DNA from: Peribacillus simplex | GTDB lineage: Bacteria; Bacillota; Bacilli; Bacillales; DSM-1321 | Assembly (NCBI RefSeq): GCF_001578185.1 | Contig: NZ_CP011008.1 | Location: 2,694,001 to 2,758,000 of the forward strand | DNA length: 64,000 bases | Direction of reading: 5' to 3' | Part shown: in pieces, positions 8,777-17,891 of the stretch | Numbering within the stretch: the first letter of the stretch is position 1 | Layout: each line of letters begins with the position of its first letter | The notes under the pieces: model-generated | What the model saw: only the letters and a program-made list of their open reading frames with translations | What the model was told of the DNA's origin: nothing | Databases searched by the model: none | Program-made: the position numbers and the translations under genes

Positions 8777-10132
8777 CTAGTAAAAAATCATATATAAGAT
8801 AACTGCTAAAGCTAAAGCTGCTGTAGGTACGACCACACTGAGAACAAATACTGGCTTATATGCTCGTTGATGTGTCTCTTTACATACCGCTCTGATAGTA
8901 GTAACGACGTATCCGTTATGTGGTAAAGAATCTAGGCCACCGGAAGCAATGGATGAAATTCGATGCATAGCTCCTGGATCTAAACCTTGTGCTTGATAAA
9001 TGGGTGCAAGTATAGGTAAGGCGATTCCTAAACCGCCAGAGGCTGAACCTGTTATAGCGGCTATAGTCGTAACAGCCATAGCAAGACCCGCATATTTTAG
9101 CCCAGGCATATTAGTAAGCGTATCCACAATAGCAGTAAATGCTGGTACTTTTGCTGCAACTGCACCAAATCCTACAACAGCACATGTATTAGCAATGGCA
9201 TTAAGTGCATTTTCTGCCCCTATAGTAAGGGCTTTCCAATGAGTGCCAATAGCATTTTTATACATAAGCGCCCATCCCACAATAATTCCCGCAAATAAAG
9301 CAACCAATACCGCTTGATCCGTCGGGATATACTTGGCAACAATATTTAAAACTGCTACTACAGAGATCAAAGGAATGATCGAAATAATTATATTAGGCAA
9401 GCCCTTTTTAGATACTCCTTGATTCAGGTCATCCTCTGTTTCCAGCCGAGTTGCAGCAACCTCATTCGATGCACTTTCAGCAATGTGGTCCATAGAAAAA
9501 GTTTCTCCTCTATCTACAGCTTTTTGAACCATCCTTCCTAAGAGAATTCCACCTCCAACCATAATTAATAGAGCAATAACCACACCCACCCAACCTCCAG
9601 CAGTTGGAGTCGTACCAAAATGTTCAGTAGGAATTAAATTTTGAATTTCTGGTGACCCTGGCGATGTCATAGTGAAAGAGATGGATCCAAAGACAAGTGC
9701 ACCAGGTATAAAACGATGAGGTAAATTAGCACTTTTAAACAAAGAAACTGCTATAGGATAAACGGAAAAGGCAACAATGAACACGCTTACACCACCATAC
9801 GTCATAAGCGCACACGCGGTTACAACAGCAAATACTGCGCGTTTAGCTCCGAATCTACGCTGAACCCAATTTGCAATTGAATTTGCAGATTTTGTATCTT
9901 CCATAACTTTCCCAAAAATTGCACCTAGTAAAAATGTTAAAAACCAGGAAGCGAAGAAACCAGTGAAGCCCCCCATGTAGTCTGTTGTTAACGCTCCCAT
10001 TAGATTAAGCTTGCCTGTGATACTTACAACAACAGAACACAACACAGCTGCAATAATGATGTTTATCCCTTTAATGGTCATATACATGAGTAGTCCAAGG
10101 CCAGCTATTAAACCTAAAAAACTAATTGCCAT
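8777..10132 (-). CDS. GntP-family carboxylate permease
   Basis: Integral membrane transporter of about 12 predicted segments in the GntP (gluconate/hydroxy-acid:H+ symporter) family, 451 residues. Typical features are repeated glycine-rich helices (LGAIFGKVMEDTKSA; ITGSASGGLGIALP) and the conserved SGGLDSLPHNGY segment near the C-terminus. ATG 10132 is chosen because a GGGGGG Shine-Dalgarno lies ten bases upstream; the TTG at 10141 is too close to it. The permease is embedded in the sigma-54 operon and probably imports its inducing substrate, likely a short hydroxy-acid. Family certain, substrate unknown. Confidence 0.9.
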   Translation of the reverse strand: MAISFLGLIAGLGLLMYMTIKGINIIIAAVLCSVVVSITGKLNLMGALTTDYMGGFTGFFASWFLTFLLGAIFGKVMEDTKSANSIANWVQRRFGAKRAVFAVVTACALMTYGGVSVFIVAFSVYPIAVSLFKSANLPHRFIPGALVFGSISFTMTSPGSPEIQNLIPTEHFGTTPTAGGWVGVVIALLIMVGGGILLGRMVQKAVDRGETFSMDHIAESASNEVAATRLETEDDLNQGVSKKGLPNIIISIIPLISVVAVLNIVAKYIPTDQAVLVALFAGIIVGWALMYKNAIGTHWKALTIGAENALNAIANTCAVVGFGAVAAKVPAFTAIVDTLTNMPGLKYAGLAMAVTTIAAITGSASGGLGIALPILAPIYQAQGLDPGAMHRISSIASGGLDSLPHNGYVVTTIRAVCKETHQRAYKPVFVLSVVVPTAALALAVILYMIFY

Positions 10133-10163
10133 ATTAACCAATCCCCCCTTTCCAAATTCAATA

Positions 10164-11363
10164 TTATTTTTTGAGTAATTTCATAGTTGAATAGTCATTA
10201 GTAAAGGAGACCCGATATAGATCAATAATTTCCTCTTTGCTAGGCACTCGGGGGTGATTCCCTGGACTTCCGCTTGCTAATGCGTCAGTTGCCATTTTCT
10301 CTAAAGATTGTTCAAAATCTTCTTCATTAATTCCCCACGCTTTAAGATTAGGAATATTTAAATCAACACATAGTTTTTTAATGAAAAATACGGTTTCTTT
10401 TGCCACGACCACATCACTTTGCTGCTCCATGCCCTCCATAATTGTCCGACCTACTTGAGCTAGTTTTTCAACGCAGCTGCCTTCACTAAATTCCAACACA
10501 GCTGATAGAAGCATTGCATTCGAAATCCCATGTGGTACTTTATACAAGGCACCAATTGGCCGAGACATCCCATGAACAAGGCATACGGATGAATTAGAAA
10601 AAGCAATGCCTGCTTGCATTGAAGCTAAAGCCATCTGTGTTCTTGCTTCTAAATCATTTCCATCTTCATAAACACGTTGAATGTTATCTATAATTAATTT
10701 GATAGATGATAAAGCTAGTGTATTAGTTAAAGGATGAGACTTACGTGAGATATAAGCTTCTAAAGCGTGACATAATGCATCAATCCCTGTGGCAACTGTT
10801 AACATTTTTGGTGATGAAAGCGTCAGACTTGGATCAACAATAGCTACCTGTGGCATTATTTTAGGTTGTTTAATCATCATTTTTAAATCTAAAATTGTAT
10901 CAGTCACAACTAAGGCATCAGTCACCTCAGATCCTGTTCCAGCTGTTGTCGGAATAGCTATTACTGAAACGGGATCATTTATAATCTCATTTTCCACACC
11001 CATATATTCAATTAAAGCGCTTTTATTTCTAGCCAATAGAGCTACCGCCTTAGCAGCATCAATACAACTTCCTCCGCCTAGACCAACAATTAAATCACAT
11101 TCATTCTCTTTAAAAAGAGTTAAAGCCTCTTCAACATGAGTATCTTTTGTTTCTGAATCCACTCCCAAATATGTAATCGAGTGAACACCCCCACCTTGAA
11201 GATATCTAATAACCCTAGCCACATAACCTAAATCCTTCATAGGCTTATCACTGATTAACAATGCTTTGGAACCTAAATCATTTGCCACTTTGCATAGTTT
11301 AGAAAGGCTTTGGTCTCCGTAATATACAATATTAGGCGTACGTAATTCTCCGATAAAATTCAT
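10164..11363 (-). CDS. Iron-containing (group III) alcohol dehydrogenase
   Basis: Fe-ADH family NAD(P)-dependent alcohol dehydrogenase, 399 residues. Seen: the NAD-binding GGGSCIDAAKAVA region, TTAGTGSEVTDA, the metal-binding region DALCHALEAYIS, and HGMSRPIGALYKVPHG with the two further His ligands. AGGGGG lies six bases before ATG 11363. It is the first gene of the operon, directly behind the sigma-54 promoter at 11406-11422. It could oxidise a terminal alcohol to the semialdehyde used by the downstream enzymes, or serve as a 4-hydroxybutyrate-type dehydrogenase; the sequence does not decide. Confidence 0.9.
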   Translation of the reverse strand: MNFIGELRTPNIVYYGDQSLSKLCKVANDLGSKALLISDKPMKDLGYVARVIRYLQGGGVHSITYLGVDSETKDTHVEEALTLFKENECDLIVGLGGGSCIDAAKAVALLARNKSALIEYMGVENEIINDPVSVIAIPTTAGTGSEVTDALVVTDTILDLKMMIKQPKIMPQVAIVDPSLTLSSPKMLTVATGIDALCHALEAYISRKSHPLTNTLALSSIKLIIDNIQRVYEDGNDLEARTQMALASMQAGIAFSNSSVCLVHGMSRPIGALYKVPHGISNAMLLSAVLEFSEGSCVEKLAQVGRTIMEGMEQQSDVVVAKETVFFIKKLCVDLNIPNLKAWGINEEDFEQSLEKMATDALASGSPGNHPRVPSKEEIIDLYRVSFTNDYSTMKLLKK

Positions 11364-11405
11364 ACTGCACCCCCTATAAAAAATTGACTTTCAGTTATAA
11401 ACTAA

Positions 11406-11422
11406 TGCAAGTGTTGTGCCAA
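11406..11422 (-). promoter_or_regulatory. Sigma-54 (SigL) -24/-12 promoter
   Basis: The minus strand reads TTGGCACAACACTTGCA, an excellent match to TTGGCAC-N5-TTGC(A/T), with GG and GC 10 bp apart. It lies 43 bp upstream of the Fe-ADH start and faces the operon. The divergent gene at 11630 encodes the matching enhancer-binding activator. Confidence 0.92.
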
Positions 11423-11529
11423 CTCGTTATTATGCCAAATTTACTGTAAGTGCCCATCCGTTTCTTAAATATCTGTTTCCAAAAAGCAACACTCTATTGA
11501 TAATTATGTAGATAAACAAGAACAACTTC

Positions 11530-11545
11530 GTTGACAAATGACAAC
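11530..11545. promoter_or_regulatory. Candidate enhancer (UAS) dyad for the sigma-54 activator
   Basis: GTTGACAAATGACAAC is an imperfect palindrome (one mismatch per half) about 110 bp upstream of the sigma-54 promoter, a usual distance for a Fis-type HTH activator site. It also lies 85 bp before the regulator gene, so autoregulation is possible. Confidence 0.5.
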
Positions 11546-11629
11546 AATTTCCTTTAGTATTATTTTGAATATTAAAATTATTCAAAATTCATATCAATTT
11601 AAAATTATATATAAGATAGGTGATTCTTG

Positions 11630-13555
11630 ATGAATGTTTTAAATAATAAAGGCGTCTCCTATAATATTTTTAAGGACGGTATCGTTGAAGATTGGATGGA
11701 AGAAGAGTCATATTTATTACAAATTCACGACTCTATTTATAAAGCTGCTAATATCATGTCGAAATACGAAATAGATAACATTGCAGTGGTTAACGAAGAT
11801 TGTATAGTAAAGGGGATTGTCACTTTCTCAATAATAATGAGAGCATTTTTGGATGGCATACCTTTAGAACAAGAAATTCAAAATATCATGATTAAGAAGT
11901 TCCCTGCTTGCTATGCTGATGATCCTATAAACGAACTTTCCTTTCAGTTTGGAACGCGTATTCCAGTATTAGATAGAAATGGACGTCTTATTGGTCGTTT
12001 CCCTTCAACGAGAAGTTTGCTAAACCAATTCTTTGTATTGAGCGAAGAAGTACAATCATTAGATCAAATAGTAAAAATGTACGATCTTTGTTTTGATACA
12101 GCCTATGAAGGTATAACAGTAGTGGATCAAAACGGCGTAATCCAACTTTTTAATAATTCCTACAGCCGTTTCGTACAAATGAGAAAGGAAGAAGTTATAG
12201 GTAAGCATTGTACTGAAGTAATTGACAATACCCGGTTGCCAGTTGTTCTTGAAACGGGTATTCCTGAACGCAATAATGCGGTTATTTTGCAGGGGCAAGA
12301 AATGATTGCTAGCGTAATTCCGATATGGAGAAATGATAAAGTGATTGGTGCAATAGGGATGCTTGTTTTCGAAGGAGTTTCAGAGCTCTCTAAAGTCTTT
12401 GATAGGATGCAGACCCTTAAGGATAAATCGAGCCATAAACACATTACACTTGAATATCCCAAGAAAGATGAAGAAACGATTACATTTGATAAAATCATCG
12501 GTGAAAGTAGCTCTATAGGTGAAGTTAAAAAAATAGCCCGTCGAGCAGCAAAGACAATGGCTACGGTTTTAATTATCGGTGAAAGCGGTGTTGGAAAAGA
12601 GTTGTTTACCAAAGCTATTCATAATTTAAGTCCAGTAAAAAATGGTCCATTAATATCCATTAATTGTGCGGCTATTCCTGATGAGTTGCTTGAATCTGAG
12701 CTTTTTGGGTACAACCACGGGGCTTTTACAGGAGCAAGCAAGGGAGGAAAACCAGGAAAATTTGAATTGGCTCATAATGGGACGCTTTTTTTGGATGAAA
12801 TTGGAGACATGTCCCTACACCTACAAGCTAAACTGCTCCGTATCTTGCAGGAACAAAAATTTGAAAGGATTGGGGGCATTAATGAAATACATGTGAACGT
12901 ACGCATTATTGCCGCAACGAACCAGCCATTAGAGCAGTTGGTTGAAAAGGGAACCTTTCGTAAAGATTTATTCTATCGTCTAAACATCATTCGTTTGCAC
13001 ATCCCTCCCCTCAAAAATAGAAAAACAGATATTCCTATTTTAGTATCAAAATTATTAGAAGATTCTTGCAATAAACACCAAATCCCCCCCGTTAAATTAA
13101 GTCGAGAAGTCTTGGAAAGCTTCATTCAATATGATTGGCCCGGAAATGTTCGGGAAATGGCAAACCTTTTAGAAAGCTTAGTGGTTATTTCAGATCAAGC
13201 ACGAATTCAACTCGAAGATCTGCCACCACATCTTACAGACTATCTTATGAGGACTAAAAATAAAAATAGTAAAAATCCTAGTGAAAAAACAGGCCAGATT
13301 TCAACTCATACTATTAATCCTCTTATAACTACTGATCTAGAATTAGATCAGCAATTAGGTTCTCCTCACCAAGGAAATAGTTCAACAACCTCTAATTTGC
13401 TGGTTAATGAAAAAGTGGCGAACGAAGAACGTGAACGTGAACTTATTTCAAACATCTTACAGAAAGTAGACGGAAACAAATCGAAGGCAGCTAAAATTCT
13501 CGGCATACACCGATCTACTTTATATAAAAAAATGGTGAAACATCACCTAAGATAA
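11630..13555 (+). CDS. Sigma-54-dependent transcriptional activator (CBS-PAS-AAA+-Fis)
   Basis: Enhancer-binding protein that activates SigL RNA polymerase, 641 residues. Domain order: paired CBS domains (about 20-135), PAS (about 150-250), AAA+ sigma-54 interaction domain with Walker A GESGVGKE (about 317-324), the sigma-54 contact loop GAFTGA (about 364-369) and Walker B LFLDEIGDM (about 386-394), and a C-terminal Fis-type helix-turn-helix (about 600-641, NKSKAAKILGIHRSTLYKK). ATG 11630 follows AGGTGAT; a TTG lies one codon upstream. It is transcribed divergently from the Fe-ADH operon and very likely controls it. The CBS and PAS domains suggest sensing of a nucleotide or CoA-type ligand and a small molecule, but the ligand is not predictable. 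Confidence 0.94.
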   Translation: MNVLNNKGVSYNIFKDGIVEDWMEEESYLLQIHDSIYKAANIMSKYEIDNIAVVNEDCIVKGIVTFSIIMRAFLDGIPLEQEIQNIMIKKFPACYADDPINELSFQFGTRIPVLDRNGRLIGRFPSTRSLLNQFFVLSEEVQSLDQIVKMYDLCFDTAYEGITVVDQNGVIQLFNNSYSRFVQMRKEEVIGKHCTEVIDNTRLPVVLETGIPERNNAVILQGQEMIASVIPIWRNDKVIGAIGMLVFEGVSELSKVFDRMQTLKDKSSHKHITLEYPKKDEETITFDKIIGESSSIGEVKKIARRAAKTMATVLIIGESGVGKELFTKAIHNLSPVKNGPLISINCAAIPDELLESELFGYNHGAFTGASKGGKPGKFELAHNGTLFLDEIGDMSLHLQAKLLRILQEQKFERIGGINEIHVNVRIIAATNQPLEQLVEKGTFRKDLFYRLNIIRLHIPPLKNRKTDIPILVSKLLEDSCNKHQIPPVKLSREVLESFIQYDWPGNVREMANLLESLVVISDQARIQLEDLPPHLTDYLMRTKNKNSKNPSEKTGQISTHTINPLITTDLELDQQLGSPHQGNSSTTSNLLVNEKVANEERERELISNILQKVDGNKSKAAKILGIHRSTLYKKMVKHHLR

Positions 13556-13575
13556 ACTTGATAGGTGTAGCGTCA

Positions 13576-13860
13576 CATGCCCATCAAGCTAAGTTAAAAC
13601 GATACCTTCAAAAATGAAAAAACGCTATGCTTATCGAAAGAAGTTTACGAGATAGGATGGTGTTTTTATGAATCCTATCATCTCTAGTGAACTAACACTT
13701 TTCGCACAAGAATTACAACGCTTTTTATCTCCAATAGTCCTACAAGAAATCACCAAACAAGTTGGTTTTGTATAGCGATCTAGTAAATATAAGCAGATGA
13801 ACTATCACTAATTGCGTTTGGCTCAGCCAAGAAGTCGCTCGTACATGAAGATAGAAAACT
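13576..13860 (+). pseudogene. IS231-like (IS4 family) transposase remnant
   Basis: CATGCCCATCAAGCTAAG at about 13576 resembles the IS231 terminal repeat. A transposase N-terminus starts at ATG 13668 (MNPIISSELTLFAQELQRF..., then RSSKYK), interrupted by TAG after 36 codons and then frameshifted and deleted. The rest of the element and its right end are absent. Confidence 0.7.
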
Positions 13861-13880
13861 AGTGTGATTTTCGACTGATA

Positions 13881-13995
13881 ATTTGCATATATTTTAAATG
13901 TTATTTTGCACATCCAACTTTAAAAACCCAGCTATCTTCACATGAGAAGATTAGCCGGGTTTCTTAATATTTACATCCAATGATTTAAAGAATTG
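13881..13995 (+). repeat. Dispersed ~115-bp repeat with hairpin, copy 1
   Basis: Shares most bases with 26077-26192: TGTTATTTTGCACATCCAAC, then a hairpin AAACCCAGCT...AGCCGGGTTT (AGCTGGGTTT in copy 2) and TTACATCCAAT. The hairpin with its T-rich end may act as a terminator. Probably the conserved end of a lost mobile element. Confidence 0.65.
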
Positions 13996-14027
13996 ATTTG
14001 AAATTAAAGCACTGCAGAGGCTTGACT

Positions 14028-14369
14028 AACTATTGAGACAAGCTGTTCGAGATCAATCGTATCCCATTGCGGAGCTTCATTGTCTTTCTTTCTGGGGGTC
14101 CATCGAAAATGGCTTCTGGAAGATCCAATGTGACGGCATTAAAAATTGTAAAGCTGACTGCTGCTTTAGATGTCGAGATAACTTCAGCATACTTTCTGTT
14201 TTTTTATAATGTCACAGTACGAAGACACTACGCTTATTAAAGTATGCCCCGGTAGTTGAATAAGCAAATATTTCTTTCATGCAAGTATAAAGCTACCAAT
14301 GTGGTTTTTCAATGGATGCCCATCAAAACAGAATGGTTATTAAGGAAAGTGTTCCTTTATAACGGAATA
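14028..14369. other. Gap with a decayed coding fragment
   Basis: On the minus strand a short frame near 14003-14100 reads ...KKDNEAPQWDTIDLEQLVSIVSQASAVL and a stop, like the C-terminus of an unrecognised protein, with no intact upstream part. GCTTATT/AATAAGC pair around 14232-14268. No gene can be supported. Confidence 0.3.
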
Positions 14370-14396
14370 AGCAAATCCTGCGGGGTTTGCTTTTTT
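14370..14396 (+). terminator. Intrinsic terminator-like hairpin
   Basis: AGCAAATCC, TGCG, GGGTTTGCT (one mismatch) followed by TTTTTTG. No intact gene lies directly upstream on this strand. Confidence 0.6.
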
Positions 14397-14531
14397 GTCT
14401 GGAGAACCATTGATAACATTGTGATGCATGATTTACTTCCAACCTCATCAGAAATATAGCCCAATCCTTTCCGTTATAGCAATTGCTGAGATAATTGTTC
14501 AAGACTTAGTAGCAGGCGTTTAGCATTTTTT

Positions 14532-14577
14532 AAATAGCCAAAGCCGGATTCATTGCTGAATCCGGCTTTGGCTATTT
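14532..14577. terminator. Long perfect hairpin after the M14 peptidase gene
   Basis: AAATAGCCAAAGCCGGATTCA pairs perfectly with its complement across a four-base loop (21 bp). It sits within five bases of the M14 stop codon. The T-rich side faces the plus strand more than the minus strand, so it may work in both directions. Confidence 0.75.
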
Positions 14578-14580
14578 CTA

Positions 14581-16956
14581 CTATTTTTCAAAAATTGCAT
14601 TTGATAGAAGACGGAACAAGTAATCCGGGTGGTCGCGGAAACCTGCTTCTAACCCAATAAGAGTTACATCTTTGTTCTGTTCTTTTACGATTACGGCTTG
14701 GCCCTTGGCGGTTATGTTATCTTTCCAGTGACCAGCTACGAAGAAATTATCTGAATCTGCAAGGGTCGCGACGACTTCATCATTATCCGTACCCGTGAAC
14801 CATGTTGGACGATAGACAAAGCCGATATCATCCTCACCATATCCTGCTGTTAAACCGGTTCCCTCATAATCGACTTTTACGATACCATTACTGTTGGAAC
14901 CTCCTACATTAATGATGTCGTCTGTAAGACCAAGTGTCTTAGTTGCTCTAGATGCCCCAGCACCTACAGCTATATATTTGCCTCCTTCATTTAAGAAGCT
15001 TGTCATATTTTCTTTAAACGCATTAAGTTGCCCGTCGTTCTGTAATCCAAATTCTTTATTAGCTTGAGATAGGTTGGTAGAAATTAGACTTTCCGTTCCA
15101 CTATAGACAAAAATATCAAAACCGTAAAGGGTATTTGTAGCCACTTCGACTGGCGTAACTTCTGTCACATCAAAACCTAGTCTTTTCAAAGCGAGCTTTG
15201 TTCCTGCGTGTGATTTCTGTTTACCCATACCTCCATCCTTTAATATAGCCACTTTTAAAGTCGTAATAGCCACTGCATCTCCTGGTACCTCAGCAGTTCC
15301 AACCTGTAACCCAGATTCTTTCACCGCTGCTGATACCTGATTAGCTACTGCTTTTGCAAAGAAGTTGCCCTGGGCATCACGTACTATAGGTATTCCTTGC
15401 TTAAGCAATGCATTCACTAAATTTACCGATTGGACAGAGCTGTTCGGAATCAAAAACGGTCCTTTTCCTGAAACCGTTCCTTGACCTGTAATCTGGTTTA
15501 CTTTCGTTGCTTTAACTTTAATAGGATTTTGTGTGGCTACTGCCTCGAATCCCCAAAGCTCCGGTAAACTCCATGCGGAAATGTCGTACATCGCTGGGGT
15601 ATCGTTCGTGATGTCTTCCCCATCCCAGAGCATCGTGTTTGCTAATCCGGCTTTCGCCTGATCCATCTCAACGAGATAAGTTCCTTTTGGATATGACACT
15701 CCATCCGATTCAAATGCATTCACAGCTTGAACAACTTCAATATCATTATTGATCAAATGATTTACTGCCTTATTCGTAACAGTCGGATCCTTAGGGTCTA
15801 GTGGAAGTATGTAAGCTTTTGGAAACAGCCCTTCCTTATGAAAAGGATGGTCAAAGTTAATTCCTCTTTTAAAAATTTCAATTTGATCAGTAATCATGGA
15901 TTGCTTGTTAGCTGTTGCAAATTTCAGTGCCCCCATAATCGAATTATACATCCATCGTACGCCATCCCAATCATTTGTTGGAGCTTCTAATGTATGACCG
16001 TAAGCACCATGGTACATCGCATACATTGGTGTGAAAATTGGTGGGTAATCATCCCAGCCAGCGGAATCGTCGCGCAGCGGAATATAGGTACCTTTCATGT
16101 TTTGATACAAGGATCCTGAATAGTTCCCATGATCCTTCATTATTTCCGCTTCCATCGCTTCTGCCTGTTTATAGGCCCATTTTCCGTATAAGTCATACTC
16201 GTAATTAGGATTATGGGGTGGCGTACAAGGCTCAATTAACCCCTGCAGATTTGGCTGATAATTCTTCACATAGCCATGAGTATCAAGGAACACCATCGGG
16301 TTCCATTCTTTAATGAGCTCAACCATCTCTTTTGTTTCTGGCTGCGACTGGGTGATAAAGTCACGATTTATGTCAATTCCTTCGCCATTAAAGCGGGTGG
16401 CATCAATACGTCCATCAGGGTTTTGTACCACATTGAAAATAAGAATGTTATTCTTTAAAACGTCTTTGGTTGTTGAATCATTTTGGGTAGCAAAACGTTC
16501 AATTAATTGAAGGATTGCATCGCTTCCGACAAATTCAGTCCCATGAATAGAACCATTAATCATGATTGGAACTTTAAAGTCAGGATTATTGGCAACCCAT
16601 TCTTGAGCTTTGCCTGGATTCTTAAACATTTGCTTTCTAAGTGCCTTCACTTTTCCAAACTTCCCTTGCGTTGTTGGGTCAGCAATCGTGACAACGTAGA
16701 GTGGGTTTCCATCAGCTGATGTTCCACGGACTTCAACTTTCACACGGTTTGAAAGTTTTTCAAGCTCTTTTAATTTGGAACCAATTTGTGAGAATTTCAC
16801 AAAGTCATAGTTTTCGCTATTAAACTTGCTTCCGTCCTGTTCCTCATATGTATTCACATTTGTCCGTTGAGGTTTCTCAGCATGTCCAGAACTCCACGGA
16901 ATTACTGTTAGTAAACTCACAGCCATCAGGCCGGATAATGCTTTTTTCTTTTTCAT
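14581..16956 (-). CDS. Secreted M14 zinc carboxypeptidase
   Basis: Large (791-residue) exported metallocarboxypeptidase removing C-terminal residues from peptides. A signal peptide MKKKKALSGLMAVSLL...SSGHA comes first. The M14 catalytic domain has zinc ligands His138 and Glu141 (HGTE) and His227 (DTHGY), the substrate residues NPDGR (179-183) and NRD (197-199), and the catalytic Glu324 in HTLEAP. A C-terminal half of about 400 residues without recognised motifs may be a class I glutamine-amidotransferase-like or substrate-binding part. GGAGG lies before ATG 16956. Monocistronic; an M28 aminopeptidase follows 0.9 kb upstream, suggesting shared peptide scavenging. Confidence 0.92.
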   Translation of the reverse strand: MKKKKALSGLMAVSLLTVIPWSSGHAEKPQRTNVNTYEEQDGSKFNSENYDFVKFSQIGSKLKELEKLSNRVKVEVRGTSADGNPLYVVTIADPTTQGKFGKVKALRKQMFKNPGKAQEWVANNPDFKVPIMINGSIHGTEFVGSDAILQLIERFATQNDSTTKDVLKNNILIFNVVQNPDGRIDATRFNGEGIDINRDFITQSQPETKEMVELIKEWNPMVFLDTHGYVKNYQPNLQGLIEPCTPPHNPNYEYDLYGKWAYKQAEAMEAEIMKDHGNYSGSLYQNMKGTYIPLRDDSAGWDDYPPIFTPMYAMYHGAYGHTLEAPTNDWDGVRWMYNSIMGALKFATANKQSMITDQIEIFKRGINFDHPFHKEGLFPKAYILPLDPKDPTVTNKAVNHLINNDIEVVQAVNAFESDGVSYPKGTYLVEMDQAKAGLANTMLWDGEDITNDTPAMYDISAWSLPELWGFEAVATQNPIKVKATKVNQITGQGTVSGKGPFLIPNSSVQSVNLVNALLKQGIPIVRDAQGNFFAKAVANQVSAAVKESGLQVGTAEVPGDAVAITTLKVAILKDGGMGKQKSHAGTKLALKRLGFDVTEVTPVEVATNTLYGFDIFVYSGTESLISTNLSQANKEFGLQNDGQLNAFKENMTSFLNEGGKYIAVGAGASRATKTLGLTDDIINVGGSNSNGIVKVDYEGTGLTAGYGEDDIGFVYRPTWFTGTDNDEVVATLADSDNFFVAGHWKDNITAKGQAVIVKEQNKDVTLIGLEAGFRDHPDYLFRLLSNAIFEK

Positions 16957-17013
16957 CCTAAAACCTCCAGTATGTATATATAGTGATTTTTTCTATATAT
17001 TAAAATACATAGT

Positions 17014-17275
17014 TTAATTGAATACAACACGAAATGACTGGCTAATGGGCTGAACAAATTCTGTTGAAAGCGCTTTAATTTTATTGCGTTGAACAAACCA
17101 CATCTTTAAAAATAGTCTGTATAAAATTTGATAAGCTCCCCCAGTAAGTAATGCTACATAAAGTTGTCCTTCCGAGGAGCGAATCCCAATAAAATAAACA
17201 ATGAATGACTTGGTGGAAACGCAATACCTAAACCCGCATTACCAGCGTCTACTAGCTGCTTTAATTCCTTTCTAG
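17014..17275 (-). pseudogene. Degenerate unrecognised ORF fragment
   Basis: Two minus-strand frames look coding: KELKQLVDAGNAGLGIAFPP (about 17275-17200) and, in another frame, IGIRSSEGQLYVALLTGGAY...YRLFLKMWF ending at TAA 17014. They look like parts of one protein joined by a frameshift. Family unknown. Confidence 0.4.
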
Positions 17276-17631
17276 ACTAATAAATTTCTCCTTTTCTGCA
17301 TCCTACTAATATTTCTTTTCTAAAAAATAAATTTCCATACATGTTTAAGAGTATCGCCTCCTTATTAAGAGATAGTAACCCACAAACTTAGATAACTGTT
17401 TTATAATATTTTACACTTATTTTTGTGTGAATTAAGAATTTTCAGTTAATAACGACTGAATTTTTATCCTATTTTCATCACTTCATAAGCATATTAGTAT
17501 TTATAAATAATTTCCATGCGCTTCTAAATCGGTAAAAAAAGCACTGGTCTCGTACAATGTGTCAAACAACTTAGTTTAGCAAGCTTCTATTGTACGCAAT
17601 TCGGTCGAAGGTTAGAAAAATTAGGATATAC

Positions 17632-17764
17632 CGTAAATATATTAGAAGCATACTAACCACCGATTTATTTGGTGAACTTTATTAGGGCGCTGCTCTTTTT
17701 CAAAAAATTGAAGTTTGCGTTTTATTTTTTATATGGTCTTTTTCCTGATTATTAGTGTTTAATT
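17632..17764 (+). repeat. Dispersed ~135-bp repeat, copy 2
   Basis: Second copy of the element at 3286-3420, same orientation. Upstream of the shared part this copy continues in a frame reading ...RSKVRKIRIYRKYIRSILTTDLFGELY, suggesting the decayed end of a mobile gene. The rest of the gap (17276-17631) shows nothing further. Confidence 0.7.
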
Positions 17765-17891
17765 ATAGTGAAAAAATTAAGCACGAGGCGCTGGCCGATA
17801 AAAAGAAGAGAGCATCTGTAAACTACACAGCTGCCCTCCTGATTTTCTCCAAGATCCATTATTAATCTCGTAATTCTGTACAATGAAGTAT

